Below, piece after piece: positions 7,882 to 15,995 of a stretch of DNA of 64,000 nt. The DNA lies in contig NZ_AGUF01000057.1 of NCBI RefSeq assembly GCF_000236785.1, positions 62,001-126,000 of the forward strand. The letters run 5' to 3'. The notes under the pieces were generated by a model, which did no database searches, was not told the DNA's origin, and worked only from the letters and a program-made list of their open reading frames with translations. Source of the DNA: Achromobacter arsenitoxydans SY8 (GTDB lineage: Bacteria; Pseudomonadota; Gammaproteobacteria; Burkholderiales; Burkholderiaceae_B). The position numbers and the translations under genes were made by a program. Every line of letters starts with the position of its first letter. The stretch's first letter is position 1.

Positions 7882-9111
7882 CTATTGGCTTTCGGCCGGC
7901 GGGGTTGCCGGCGGCTTTCCGACCTCGGCGGCCGGCTTGGCGTTGACGCTGATGAGCAACTCGGACAACCCTTCACGCGGGCTGAGGTCTTCCAGGGCCC
8001 GGACTTCGTTGCGGTCCATCCAGCCATCCGTAATGGCGGCGTGGTAGAACTCCGCACGCTCCTTGGGCGTTCCGCGAAGCAGCCCAGCCAGGTTGAGCTT
8101 TACGTAATAGCCGGCGCGCCGCTCTGCTGGAGTGAACAACTTGCAGTTCAGTTCCTGCTCCCAGTTCACCCCCCACGGCATCATCGAGTACCGCACAAAC
8201 CGGATGCTCTGCTCGGTGATATTCGAGTTGGTGGCGCGCTCCAGGTCGTTGATCATGTCCGCCGGCACGTTGTAGATAGCCGCAATTTCCGTGCGGTTCA
8301 TCTTTCGCGTTTCCAGGAACTGCGCGGCTTCAGGAGGAATCGTCAGCGCGCGGTAGTCCAGGTCCGCCGGCAGCAATAGCGTCTTGTTCTCCGACTGGAT
8401 AAGCCGCGCTACAGCCTTCGTCCAGAACTCCCGCAGTCGGCCCCAAGTATCCTTGTTGAGGTCGCCTTTGACAGTCAGGATGCCGGTCGGGCGGCCACCT
8501 CCTTCGAAGAATTCGCGCCCATAGCGCTGCGCTGCCAGGCCCAGGCCGAGCATTTCCGCATGCTGCTGAATAATGCTTTTTCCCACGCGCCCAGAAGAAC
8601 CCAACGCGCGCACATGCACCATGTCTTCCGGCGCCACGGCCATCGCCTTGCCTTCTTCGTCAGTCGTGCTGTAGATCCAACGCCCGGCCGGCTTTATCAA
8701 CGTTGTGGTCCACGGCAAGCAAAACTCCAGCGACCGCAGCTCGCCGGAGCGGCGCCGATCAATCCGGGTGTAGCCATTTCCCCAGCCCAGAACATGGTGC
8801 TGCTTTGTTTCGCGCCACTTGTAGCTGGTCTGCCAATCGTTCGGCTTGGAATGGATCAGGTCAAATGCCGGGTGGTCGGTCGCGGGCTCGATCCGATTCC
8901 CTTGGCGGCGTAGCACCACCGCAGGCAATTGGGCAACGTTGCTGGACAACACGTAATGGCAGGCGTACACCGCCGAGAGGCAAAGCGCCGCTTCCGGCGT
9001 CACGGCTATCCGCTTACCCTCACCATGCAAGTACTCCTGCAGATTCTGACCTGTAAGCGGCACGGATGGGCTTTCGAGGCTGCGCCCCTCAAAGAGCGAA
9101 GACAGGATCAT
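7882..9111 (-). CDS. HK97-family phage portal protein
   Basis: 409 aa, MILSSLFEGRSLESPSVPLTG. Contains the portal signature regions: 'RIAVTPEAALCLSAVYACHYV', 'HPAFDLIHSKPNDWQTSYKW', 'GWGNGYTRIDRR' and 'MVHVRALGSSGRVGKSIIQQH', and later 'TNSNITEQSIRFVRYSMMPWGV'. It forms the dodecameric vertex through which DNA is packaged. The start ATG overlaps the TGA of the upstream 51-aa membrane protein gene (ATGA), implying translational coupling. Confidence 0.95.
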   Translation of the reverse strand: MILSSLFEGRSLESPSVPLTGQNLQEYLHGEGKRIAVTPEAALCLSAVYACHYVLSSNVAQLPAVVLRRQGNRIEPATDHPAFDLIHSKPNDWQTSYKWRETKQHHVLGWGNGYTRIDRRRSGELRSLEFCLPWTTTLIKPAGRWIYSTTDEEGKAMAVAPEDMVHVRALGSSGRVGKSIIQQHAEMLGLGLAAQRYGREFFEGGGRPTGILTVKGDLNKDTWGRLREFWTKAVARLIQSENKTLLLPADLDYRALTIPPEAAQFLETRKMNRTEIAAIYNVPADMINDLERATNSNITEQSIRFVRYSMMPWGVNWEQELNCKLFTPAERRAGYYVKLNLAGLLRGTPKERAEFYHAAITDGWMDRNEVRALEDLSPREGLSELLISVNAKPAAEVGKPPATPPAESQ

Positions 9112-9263
9112 CGCTTTCCCCTCGCCGCTGCGCGCAGGGCAAAACCAAGCAGCAACGCTCCAGCAGCCAATAGCGCTGGCCCGGTACCAAACTGCACGTA
9201 CACCCCGGCGACCACGCAGCTAAAGCCAGCGAGGCCGGCCGCGTCAATAAGCAGATTTTTCAT
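9108..9263 (-). CDS. Small phage membrane protein (51 aa)
   Basis: Reads MKNLLIDAAGLAGFSCVVAG at the N-terminus, with a second hydrophobic segment at residues ~29-43 (PALLAAGALLLGFAL) and a basic tail RAAARGKR. It has two predicted membrane segments. It lies between the terminase large subunit stop (2-nt gap) and the portal ATG (4-nt overlap), a position where many HK97-like phages carry a tiny membrane protein of unknown function. Tight coupling on both sides and lack of alternative frames support it as real. It could act as a membrane-anchored assembly factor or minor holin-like protein; neither is shown. Confidence 0.72.
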   Translation of the reverse strand: MKNLLIDAAGLAGFSCVVAGVYVQFGTGPALLAAGALLLGFALRAAARGKR

Positions 9264-9264
9264 G

Positions 9265-10989
9265 TCACATCACCAGAATGTCGTCATCGGTCAGGCTGTC
9301 CAAGACAGAGCCGCTTCGCTCGGCCAGCATGGCACGGCCTACGGCCATAATCAGCGCCACGGCGCCGTCGATCTTGTTGTCATTGCCCTGTTTGATTGGC
9401 CGTACGACGTCGTCGTTACCGGGCAGGTTCTTGCCTATCACGTTGCCGATACACCAGGTCATGATCGGATTCCCATCGTGATGGAATCGGCCCGCGTTAA
9501 TGGCCGCCTCCAACTCCTTCATGGGATCGCTCATGTTGGTGTAGTTCTGGACGATAGTGATAGGCGTCAGGCCCTCATCGTCGAGCTGATGAGACAGGTT
9601 TGTGGCGCCACTCGGGTCTATCGGGCTCTCCTCGACAGGGTTGAGACGATTCGCCTCAATCGCTTCCGCATGGATGTCTCGATAGTCGATTTCAGAGCCG
9701 TCCGTCGTGTACAGATGGCCGGTATTGATCCACTTTTGGAAGCGTTCGGCCATCCGGCGGTTGTCGGTGTCGTTCGCCGTGTCTTCCGGCACCCAAAACC
9801 TAGGCGCGACGCAGTAGTAATGCCGCTTCCCGCCAATATCTCGGTAGAAAAGGCGCGCCATGCTGTTCATGTCCAGCTTGCGCGCCAGGTCGAACCCTAG
9901 AAAGGCGCTTTGCCCCTCGAACTGCTCAAGGGTGAGCGTCTCGTCTTTGCACGCTTCCCACTTCTGGATGTTGAAGTAGCCGGCTTTGGCCGTCACCCAA
10001 AGGTTTAGGTGCTTGGTCTTGAATGTGTTCGTGAAGCGCGCCTGCTTTATCGCTCGCTGCTGCTGGCTGATGAGGTATTCCGCATAGACGGAGACGCCCA
10101 TATTCGGATTGGCCTTCGCCAACACCGCCGGGTCAGTCCAGTCATCGCCCTCATCAATGGTCCAGATCCAGCCGAACAGCTCATCGTCCGGGACCAAGCC
10201 CTCCAGCATCTCAATCACTTCGCGGCGCTTGTCATAGCACGGCCCTTCGATGTTCGCGCCAGACGTCGTGATGATGAACATCAGGGGATGGCGGCGTGCG
10301 CCCATGCCCGTCAGCATGGTTTCGTAGAGAGCGGCCGAATCGTGCTCGTGGTATTCGTCGACAATCGAACAGGACGGCGATGCTCCGTCACCCGGATTGC
10401 CGATGATGGGCTCAAAGCGGCTTCCGTCCTCCGGGCGTGCGAGCGCTTGGGCGTTGACCTCAATGCCCATGTGCTCGACGAGCATTGGCGAACGTTGGAC
10501 CATCAAGCGAGCGGGCCGGAACACTTCCCAGGCCTGCTTTTCGGTCGTGGCGCCGGAGTACACCTCTGCGCCAAATTCGTCATCCGCCACAAACATGGCG
10601 ATACCTACGCCGGCGGCGATGACGCTCTTACCGTTTTTGCGCGGAACCTCCCAATACGATTCACGAAAGCGGCGCAAACCTCCCTTCTTCTTCACCCAGC
10701 CAAACGTTACGCCCAGGCCGAACTTTTGCCAGGGCTCCAGCGTCACAAGCTGGCGTTTGAAAGCCCATTCCCCCTTCGTGTGGGGCATCAGCTCGATAAG
10801 CGCGAGCTTCTTTTCCGCCTCCGCGGCGTTAAATCGGTATGGGTACTTTGCCGACTTGCTGGCGGCAAGGTCATCAAGGTGGCGCTGGCATGCCAGCACA
10901 ACGTAGCGGCAGGCCGGCACCTTGCCTTTCACTACGTCCTTTGCGAATTTCAGCGCCTGCGCCACCCGAGGGTACTGGGGCGCCGCCAT
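9265..10989 (-). CDS. Phage terminase large subunit (TerL)
   Basis: 574 aa. The Walker A-like loop is VPRKNGKS (residues ~115-122) and Walker [10 protein letters not shown] (~208-216), with the coupling motif 'FIITTSGAN' after it. The C-terminal nuclease part includes '[17 protein letters not shown]' (first acidic residue) and a final '[13 protein letters not shown]'. HK97/phiC31-type motor ATPase and nuclease that packages DNA through the portal. It starts 3 nt after the small subunit stop. The motifs are intact, so it should be functional. Confidence 0.96.
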   Translation of the reverse strand: MAAPQYPRVAQALKFAKDVVKGKVPACRYVVLACQRHLDDLAASKSAKYPYRFNAAEAEKKLALIELMPHTKGEWAFKRQLVTLEPWQKFGLGVTFGWVKKKGGLRRFRESYWEVPRKNGKSVIAAGVGIAMFVADDEFGAEVYSGATTEKQAWEVFRPARLMVQRSPMLVEHMGIEVNAQALARPEDGSRFEPIIGNPGDGASPSCSIVDEYHEHDSAALYETMLTGMGARRHPLMFIITTSGANIEGPCYDKRREVIEMLEGLVPDDELFGWIWTIDEGDDWTDPAVLAKANPNMGVSVYAEYLISQQQRAIKQARFTNTFKTKHLNLWVTAKAGYFNIQKWEACKDETLTLEQFEGQSAFLGFDLARKLDMNSMARLFYRDIGGKRHYYCVAPRFWVPEDTANDTDNRRMAERFQKWINTGHLYTTDGSEIDYRDIHAEAIEANRLNPVEESPIDPSGATNLSHQLDDEGLTPITIVQNYTNMSDPMKELEAAINAGRFHHDGNPIMTWCIGNVIGKNLPGNDDVVRPIKQGNDNKIDGAVALIMAVGRAMLAERSGSVLDSLTDDDILVM

Positions 10990-10992
10990 ACA

Positions 10993-11475
10993 TCAGCCTC
11001 CGCCCAACAACGCGGCAAAAGGATTGCCCTTACCGGGCTTCTTCGGCCCCTGCATGCGCTGGCGGCTGGACGGATCCAGCCCCAGGAATGAGCCGTAGGT
11101 CGCCATTTGCTTCAAAGCTTCGTTGGCGACGGTCGCCGCGGGATTTTTCAGAGGTCCGCCCTGCGACCCGGCGACCACTATTCCATGCTTCTGGATCTCT
11201 TCCTCAGCGCTTCGGAAGCGTCCGTAGGCTGCGCAATACGCCTCCAAGTTCTGGATATCGGTGGCCTGCAGGATCTTTTCCTTGCACAGCAGCGGCGCCA
11301 GGTGCTCCCACAGGTCGCGCCCGTGCCCCTGAAGCCATTCCGGCGCAAAGACGTTGGTGATTTCGCCGTACGAAGGCGTGTCCTTGTTGATTGTGCGTTT
11401 CCCGGGATTGCCGGCGGCCAGCTTCTTTTCCGCTGGTTTCGGCTTGCGCCCGGAGCGCCCAGCGACTCCCGCCAT
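10993..11475 (-). CDS. Phage terminase small subunit, P27 family
   Basis: 160 aa, MAGVAGRSGRKPKPAEKKLA, then 'LWEHLAPLLCKEKILQATDIQNLEAYCAAYGRF' and a C-terminal 'NPAATVANEALKQMATYGSFLGLDPSSR'. This is the P27/TerS pattern. It recognises the packaging site and stimulates TerL. It is preceded by an intrinsic terminator (11543-11566) that separates it from the HNH gene, so the late packaging and morphogenesis operon may have its own promoter in 11476-11542, or rely on antitermination. Confidence 0.92.
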   Translation of the reverse strand: MAGVAGRSGRKPKPAEKKLAAGNPGKRTINKDTPSYGEITNVFAPEWLQGHGRDLWEHLAPLLCKEKILQATDIQNLEAYCAAYGRFRSAEEEIQKHGIVVAGSQGGPLKNPAATVANEALKQMATYGSFLGLDPSSRQRMQGPKKPGKGNPFAALLGGG

Positions 11476-11542
11476 AGCCTTCTCCGTTGGTCAAAAACTG
11501 CGCAAAACGCGCTGATCGCTAAATTTCATTTTTCGCGGGCGT

Positions 11543-11566
11543 AAAAAAAAGACGGAACGGGCCGTC
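11543..11566 (-). terminator. Rho-independent terminator between HNH gene and terminase genes
   Basis: On the minus strand GACGG, a 6-nt loop and CCGTC are followed by eight T. Downstream of the HNH gene and upstream of the terminase small subunit. Confidence 0.82.
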
Positions 11567-11683
11567 CTACGTGCGGATGGGCCAAGGATTGACCCACCCC
11601 CTCCCCCCTTGCGCCGTGCGCCGGTGCCGCCATCGCCTTGCAACAGGCAGCCATGGCACCATCAGCGGCAGCGAGGGGGTTCG

Positions 11684-12064
11684 CTACTTCTTCGCCCGCG
11701 CTCGCGCCCTGGCGCTCTCCTGTGCGGTCTTCCGCTTGTGGCAATCCACGTTGATCGCGCCGAGGTTGCCGGGGTCATCGGCTCCACCCTCGGCTTTCGG
11801 AATACGGTGATCCACTTCCGTCGCGGCCAATACTCGACCGGTGCGCCTGCACTCGTCGCACTGGCACAGATAGCGGTCCCTCTTCAGAATCAGCAGGCGT
11901 AGCCGGTCCCACTCAGGGCCATATCCGCGCTGCCGCCTGTTGCCCCGCAGATGGTCACGCTTCCATCCCACCGCTTCACCTGCGTGCTTCTCGCAGTAGC
12001 CTGGGGTGCGGACCAGCGCGGCACAGCCGCGATGCCGGCATGGAAAGAGTGATCGTCGGACCAT
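11684..12064 (-). CDS. Phage HNH endonuclease
   Basis: 126 aa. An N-terminal zinc-binding block (C-X4-C-X8-C-X2-H: 'CRHRGCAALVRTPGYCEKH') is followed by a basic 'RRQRGYGPEWDRLRLLIL' segment and the HNH core 'ATEVDHRIPKAEGG...NLGAINVDCHKRKT', with further cysteines CQCDEC forming a second zinc site. HNH proteins of this type next to terminase genes are needed for terminase cutting at cos in HK97-like phages. The stretch 11476-11683 between this gene and TerS is where a cos site could lie. Confidence 0.92.
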   Translation of the reverse strand: MVRRSLFPCRHRGCAALVRTPGYCEKHAGEAVGWKRDHLRGNRRQRGYGPEWDRLRLLILKRDRYLCQCDECRRTGRVLAATEVDHRIPKAEGGADDPGNLGAINVDCHKRKTAQESARARARAKK

Positions 12065-12193
12065 GTGACTCTCGGTTGTTTGTGCCGGGTGCTATCCACT
12101 GCACACCGCCCCGCGGCGATGACCGAATCCCCGCGCGCCATGCCCAGCGGGCGACCCTTGATAGCGAAGGGCGGAGATCTATAGCTGCAATGC

Positions 12194-12220
12194 AAAAGCC
12201 CCGGTAACCAGTATCGGGGC
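12194..12220 (-). terminator. Terminator downstream of the tRNA-like sequence
   Basis: GCCCCG, an 11-nt loop and CGGGGC followed by TTTT on the minus strand. It sits 12 nt past the CCA end of the tRNA-like element, consistent with 3' processing of a short transcript. Confidence 0.65.
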
Positions 12221-12231
12221 CTTTGTTGGTC

Positions 12232-12304
12232 TGGAGCGGGCTGCGGGAATCGAACCCGCGTTATAGGCTTGGAAGCCCCTGCCCGACCACCCGGCCAAGC
12301 CCTC
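12232..12304 (-). tRNA. tRNA-Gly(TCC)-like sequence, degenerate
   Basis: On the minus strand a 73-nt element ends in encoded CCA and has a perfect T arm (GCGGG / TTCGATT / CCCGC) and an anticodon loop CTTCCAA with anticodon TCC. The acceptor stem pairs except for one A-G mismatch at the second pair. The anticodon stem is poor: of five positions only two Watson-Crick pairs and one G-U form. The D arm is also weak. The 3' half looks like a good tRNA-Gly while the 5' half has drifted. It may be a phage tRNA, an inactive relic, or a tRNA-mimic; a functional tRNA is uncertain. Confidence 0.5.
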
Positions 12305-12311
12305 AGAAATG

Positions 12312-12341
12312 AAAAAAAAGCCGCCGGCTTTCGCGTGGCGG
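12312..12341 (-). terminator. Rho-independent terminator of the cold-shock cassette
   Basis: CCGCC, an 11-nt loop and GGCGG run into eight T on the minus strand, just past the stop of the 77-aa gene at 12380. Confidence 0.8.
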
Positions 12342-12379
12342 ACTTAGATCTGGCAGTGTGGTTTAGGTAAGAAAAGCGC

Positions 12380-12613
12380 TCAGTTTTCGCGTGTCAGCCT
12401 GATCGTAATAGTTTGCTCGATAAGGCTTTCTGGTGTTGTTTTACCTTGCATTTGCCCTTCCGCACCGGGACATTCCCCCGATGCAAAATCCCCGGCAGAC
12501 ATCGCACTCATCTCAAGCGTGGCCCAATTGATGAGTACGTTTCGCTCTATCGCATCTGCCATCTCGCGCAGCCGATTTGCCAGATCGTACCTGCTCATTT
12601 TCTGAATCAGCAT
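12380..12613 (-). CDS. Small hypothetical prophage protein
   Basis: 77 aa from MLIQKMSRYDLANRLREMAD, a helical, acidic protein without membrane segment; the C-terminus 'LIEQTITIRLTREN' is beta-like. An upstream TTG at 12667 is possible, but the ATG at 12613 has AAGGGCG before it. It is the last gene of a three-gene minus-strand cassette with a cold-shock gene, ended by a strong terminator. I do not recognise the family. Confidence 0.6.
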   Translation of the reverse strand: MLIQKMSRYDLANRLREMADAIERNVLINWATLEMSAMSAGDFASGECPGAEGQMQGKTTPESLIEQTITIRLTREN

Positions 12614-12682
12614 CGCGCCGCCCTTCGACACATGTGAAAAATGCCATCCACGTTCACGCGCGGGCAATCTAGCTGATGCTTC

Positions 12683-12940
12683 TCAGGAAGGTCGCACATG
12701 AGCATCGACCAAATGACGCCCATGATTTATAGCGGCATCTACGGCCATTACAGGGCTTGAAACAAACCCTCCTGACGCAAACAGCGGTACTTCTTGGGGT
12801 ACGTTCAACTCATGTTGATCCGCAATGACGCCCAGTGCCACAGTGGCTGTAAAAGCGGGCCGACGGCTCCCCCCGACCGATATGCGGGAGACGCTCGCCG
12901 TCAGGCGATATCCTTTGTAGACCATGTTGTTGTGAAACAT
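12683..12940 (-). CDS. Hypothetical protein next to cold-shock gene
   Basis: 85 aa, MFHNNMVYKGYRLTASVSRI, with 'VGGSRRPAFTATVALGVIAD' and 'AVDAAINHGRHLVDAHVRPS'. The ATG has an excellent ribosome site (TAGGAGGG, 4 nt from the ATG). Small proteins beginning with 'YKGY.L' and ending in an 'A.A.A...GR.LVD' helix often accompany cspA-like genes in Burkholderiales (from memory, not checked). It sits 36 nt downstream of the cold-shock gene and is probably cotranscribed. Function unknown. Confidence 0.68.
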   Translation of the reverse strand: MFHNNMVYKGYRLTASVSRISVGGSRRPAFTATVALGVIADQHELNVPQEVPLFASGGFVSSPVMAVDAAINHGRHLVDAHVRPS

Positions 12941-12976
12941 GAGCCCTCCTATCTGTTCACTTACCGAGGGCTTTAT

Positions 12977-13183
12977 TCACAACGCGCGAATTTGTGTCGC
13001 CTGTGGGCCTTTTTCCCCCGGTGCCGAAACGTAGCTGACGCGTTGGTTTTCAACTAATACCTTGTGACCGTCGTTGCTGACTATCTCAGAGAAATGAGCA
13101 AACAGGTCTTTTCCGCCGTTCTCGGGCATGATGAACCCAAAACCCTTTGCGTCATTGAACCACTTAACAATTCCGGTTTCCAT
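12977..13183 (-). CDS. Cold-shock domain protein (CspA family) carried by the prophage
   Basis: 68 aa with an intact cold-shock domain: METGIVKWFNDAKGFGFIMP (RNP1 KGFGFI, residues 13-18) and DLFAHF (RNP2, 26-31). Full family length. These proteins bind single-stranded RNA and DNA and melt mRNA structure. AAGGAG stands close before the ATG. A promoter with -35 TTGACT, 17-nt spacer and -10 CATAGT (13313-13341) leaves a leader of about 120 nt, as is usual for temperature-responsive csp genes. It is embedded among phage genes, so it is a cargo gene of the prophage rather than one of the host's own csp genes. Confidence 0.93.
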   Translation of the reverse strand: METGIVKWFNDAKGFGFIMPENGGKDLFAHFSEIVSNDGHKVLVENQRVSYVSAPGEKGPQATQIRAL

Positions 13184-13312
13184 TCTTCTACTCCTTACAT
13201 AGCGGGCATTGCCCGAAAAGGGAGCTAGTCAAGGAAAGGACTGCGAACAATGAAGCACCCTGAAGGGCACAAAACCGAACGGAAATCGCGATGCTCGAAA
13301 AGCCGCTTACTC

Positions 13313-13341
13313 ACTATGGGTGCGCAATCTACGAAAGTCAA
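13313..13341 (-). promoter_or_regulatory. Predicted sigma70 promoter of the cold-shock cassette
   Basis: Minus-strand TTGACT (13341-13336), 17-nt spacer, CATAGT (13318-13313). The transcript would have a leader of about 120 nt before the cold-shock ATG. Confidence 0.6.
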
Positions 13342-13620
13342 CCTACGTTTCCAAATAGCACCAACACCACGGTTGGATTCTTGGCCGCGCTAGCCGATCT
13401 TGTCCAGCACAACCCTCAGCCGAGTTTTGTGTAACGACCTTCCATTGTTCCTGCATGCAAATGACAAGGCGCGTACCCTGAGCATATGGGGATTGAACGT
13501 GCGTCACCTCGCCGTCTTGCCATGTGGGAGTGCAAACATGCTTCGAGTACAACACCAGCAGAATCCATCTGCCCTGCTTAATCGGCGAAGGGAAACGTCC
13601 GCAAAATCAGCGACAGCCAC
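13342..13620. other. Non-coding spacer upstream of cold-shock cassette and 146-aa gene
   Basis: About 280 nt between two divergent units. Short frames here have no ribosome sites and no recognisable products. It probably holds the promoter of the plus-strand gene at 13621, but I see no clear -35/-10 pair. Confidence 0.45.
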
Positions 13621-14061
13621 GTGAGCGCGATCAGAAGGTCCATTGTTAAATTCGCTCATGCATTTGTTAAGCTCCTTCCGCCTACGCCACCCAAAAGTGC
13701 AAAAAGAGACTCGAATACGGCGGGAACCAAGCGAACCCACGCAGCCATTTCGTCTCCATGGCGCATCTACCGCATCTACGCTCGCCCTGGCCATCTGCTC
13801 ATTCGAAACGAACAAGGCCAAGTGCTCGATCTGGGGGTCATGAAAGGGCAAACGCCCAACCTCACCTATCGACTTTTCATTCGCGACTTAAGCGGTCGGG
13901 GATTCGCGAATCGCACTGAATTGCTCGATGACGTCGCCCGCCGAATCGAAGCAGGCGAAGTTGGCGACGAATTGCTTACTCTTCCTGACTGGGAAAAAAC
14001 ACCCGGAGCCGATTTGGATCGTGGCACACATGTAGACGTGTCCATGAGGACTCAGCGTTGA
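13621..14061 (+). CDS. Hypothetical prophage protein
   Basis: 146 aa starting with GTG; the core 'SSPWRIYRIYARPGHLLIRN' and 'TYRLFIRDLSGRGFANRTEL' looks like a folded domain, with an acidic C-terminal part 'DDVARRIEAGEVGDELLTLP'. No membrane segment. It points opposite to the surrounding late and replication genes and ends at a bidirectional terminator (14102-14138), so it is an independent cargo unit. The ribosome site is weak and the start may be later. Family not recognised. Confidence 0.6.
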   Translation: MSAIRRSIVKFAHAFVKLLPPTPPKSAKRDSNTAGTKRTHAAISSPWRIYRIYARPGHLLIRNEQGQVLDLGVMKGQTPNLTYRLFIRDLSGRGFANRTELLDDVARRIEAGEVGDELLTLPDWEKTPGADLDRGTHVDVSMRTQR

Positions 14062-14101
14062 CCCCTAGCTGCCTGCCGGTACGGCGAGCATGCGTAGCAA
14101 G

Positions 14102-14138
14102 AAAAAACCCGCCGACTTTCGCCTGGCGGGTTTTTTTT
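14102..14138. terminator. Bidirectional terminator between convergent units
   Basis: CCCGCC, an 11-nt loop and GGCGGG with six A on the left and eight T on the right, so it works in both directions. It separates the plus-strand 146-aa gene from the minus-strand operon ending at 14198. Confidence 0.85.
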
Positions 14139-14197
14139 CGACGGACTGATACACCGTATCCGTTAGGTGCGTATCTTGGGGGAAAAAAACCCCTCCG

Positions 14198-14869
14198 TCA
14201 ATTCTTTTGCGCGGCATCCTCTTCAGGAATCCACTTGCACGCCCTGAGCCTATCGCCCAGCGCTCGATATGCCTGCTGGTGAATCCCCGCGCCCTTTTGA
14301 TCCGCGCCCCCGAAGAGCCAGCGCTTCAACTTGGCATGGTGCGTCGACGCGGTTTTTTCGTCCACCTCGTACCGCTCTGCCAGCTCGACCAGAGTCACCT
14401 TAGCGCCGAACAGCCGCTGGATGAGCGCCGACCGCAAACGACCATTGGACACGCAACCGGTCAGCGCACCCGATGCCGCCGCGCTCGTCAGCACGCTCAT
14501 TGCATCCTGCCATTCCGGATTGACCTTCCAGCCGGAGCAGCACGCAATGCCGCACCCGCAAGAGATTTGTGACGGGGCGGCGTGCGCCACCAGCACGGCT
14601 TGATCGATGGGGCTGAGCCGCGCCAGTTCCGCGCGGATCATGCCCGCCTGCCCTGCTCCATCCAAGCCGGAAAGGCCTTTTCCGCCCCCGAGCGTTGATC
14701 CGGACGTCAACTCGCCCGAAGCGATCTTGTTCATCAGCGGCCGGTCATACTGCTGCATCGAATAGTTCAGGGCGAACGTGAGCGCCGCATGCGCGCTTGC
14801 AAACAGCGGCACCGCCTTAGCTGCCACGGCCGGCACCGAGGGCAGGCGGGAAAGAGTCATTGTCGTCAT
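14198..14869 (-). CDS. Cysteine-rich HTH protein, possible late antiterminator (Q-like)
   Basis: 223 aa from MTTMTLSRLPSVPAVAAKAV; the ATG overlaps the TGA of the nuclease gene upstream, which fixes the start. Mid-protein cysteines (SCGCGIACC, residues ~100-110, plus a later TGCVSNG) could bind a metal. A C-terminal helix-turn-helix-like segment reads VTLVELAERYEVDEKTASTH. It is the last gene of the right early operon, beyond the replication genes and before the late region. Lambdoid phages place antiterminator Q there, and several Q families combine cysteines with a sigma-like helix. That role is inferred from position and architecture only. Confidence 0.6.
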   Translation of the reverse strand: MTTMTLSRLPSVPAVAAKAVPLFASAHAALTFALNYSMQQYDRPLMNKIASGELTSGSTLGGGKGLSGLDGAGQAGMIRAELARLSPIDQAVLVAHAAPSQISCGCGIACCSGWKVNPEWQDAMSVLTSAAASGALTGCVSNGRLRSALIQRLFGAKVTLVELAERYEVDEKTASTHHAKLKRWLFGGADQKGAGIHQQAYRALGDRLRACKWIPEEDAAQKN

Positions 14870-15291
14870 CAGATAATTCCCGGGGAAAAAGTCACTTTCG
14901 CGGGCAGCATTTCCCGCATCCATTGCATAGCTGCTTCCCATCCGAGGGTGACGGTGTGCCGCCCCCGAACAGGGAAAATATTGGGGCTCAGATGGTGGGC
15001 GTCCACCAGCACGGATTCGCCGCGCGCGCCCGTCTGCCTGTAAATCAGCACAGGCACTCCCTCAGCACCCGCCTGGTCCTGGGCCTGGCGCCACCAGGCC
15101 GGCAAACACAGCACGTTCGCGTGCTTGCATTCAATGCTGATCCGCGCGAACGCCGGCTCATCGGCCACCACGTCGCTATCGCCGGCCTGGTTGCGCACAC
15201 GGCGGCGCCAGGTCGTTCCGGTCGCCTCGGTCAGCAGGATCGCCACCTTTCGTTCAAAGGCTGCGCCCTTGTTTCGCTGCATTGCGCTCAT
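14869..15291 (-). CDS. PDDEXK-type phage nuclease
   Basis: 140 aa. The N-terminus 'NKGAAFERKVAILLTEATG' and 'RRRVRNQAGDSDVVADE' leads to the active site D40 ... E54-X-K56 (SIECKHANVLCLPAWWRQ), followed by 'GVPVLIYRQTG'. This is the pattern of PDDEXK phage nucleases and Holliday-junction-resolvase-like proteins. Encoded between the P-like replication gene and the putative antiterminator, it may act in recombination or DNA processing during replication. It overlaps both neighbours by 1-4 nt. Confidence 0.8.
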   Translation of the reverse strand: MSAMQRNKGAAFERKVAILLTEATGTTWRRRVRNQAGDSDVVADEPAFARISIECKHANVLCLPAWWRQAQDQAGAEGVPVLIYRQTGARGESVLVDAHHLSPNIFPVRGRHTVTLGWEAAMQWMREMLPAKVTFSPGII

Positions 15292-15995
15292 GCTGCGCCC
15301 CCAAGGTCCACCGGAGCATTGAGAGCAGCCTGAGCCATCCGTAGCACCGCAGGCGACGGAAGCCGCCCACCCTCGCGCTGCGCTTCATCCACGATGCGTC
15401 TTGCCCAGCGGCGCGGATCACGGCCTGTCGGGTTGACGATGCCCGCCGCCCCCATCTTCGCCATGGCCTTCGCCGCGTCTTCGCGCGTGGCGAGCGTGCC
15501 ACCCGGAGCAGGCAAGGTCGGGGCCGGCGTCGGCACAGGCTCCCACTGCCCGCGGGCAAGCTCATCCCGGAATGCACGCTCCCACCGGGTTTTCATGACG
15601 CCATAGCCGCAATTCAGCAGGTCATGGGAGCCGACGGCGCGGGCAGCGTGAAAGATCGCCGGATGGGACCACTCCCCCACCTCACCGCGCTTGCGGGCGC
15701 TCATACCGGCGATTGCCTCGTGGAATGCCGTCTCCGGATCCATCCAGGGACGGCAGAGGCGCATGAACTCCGGCAACGTCGGCGGCCAGTCACGGCCCAA
15801 GCAGGCCACCAAGCCCACCCGTGCCTCCGCCTCAGTGAAGCCCGCCAGCTTCTGGTTGAAACTGTCCTTCACCTCGCGGGGCGTCAGCCCTTCCCACGCC
15901 TGGGCGAACTTCGCGCCGTAGAGCAGGCGCAGTTCGGAAACGACCAGATCGCCCAAGGTGCGCACATCCAGCGCGTCAGTGCGTTGTTGCATCAA
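15288..15995 (-). CDS. Phage replication protein, lambda P-like (helicase loader candidate)
   Basis: 235 aa. N-terminal 'LGDLVVSELRLLYGAKFAQAW' and 'KDSFNQKLAGFTEAEARVGL', then 'WPPTLPEFMRLCRPWMDPE' (residues ~70-88), typical of phage replication protein P-type helicase loaders. A Pro/Ala-rich linker (residues ~152-165) and a small C-terminal domain follow. It lies directly after the DUF1376 replication gene (20-nt overlap), mirroring the O-P order of lambda. It would bring host DnaB helicase to the origin. Distant-family assignment by motif and context. Confidence 0.72.
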   Translation of the reverse strand: MMQQRTDALDVRTLGDLVVSELRLLYGAKFAQAWEGLTPREVKDSFNQKLAGFTEAEARVGLVACLGRDWPPTLPEFMRLCRPWMDPETAFHEAIAGMSARKRGEVGEWSHPAIFHAARAVGSHDLLNCGYGVMKTRWERAFRDELARGQWEPVPTPAPTLPAPGGTLATREDAAKAMAKMGAAGIVNPTGRDPRRWARRIVDEAQREGGRLPSPAVLRMAQAALNAPVDLGGAA

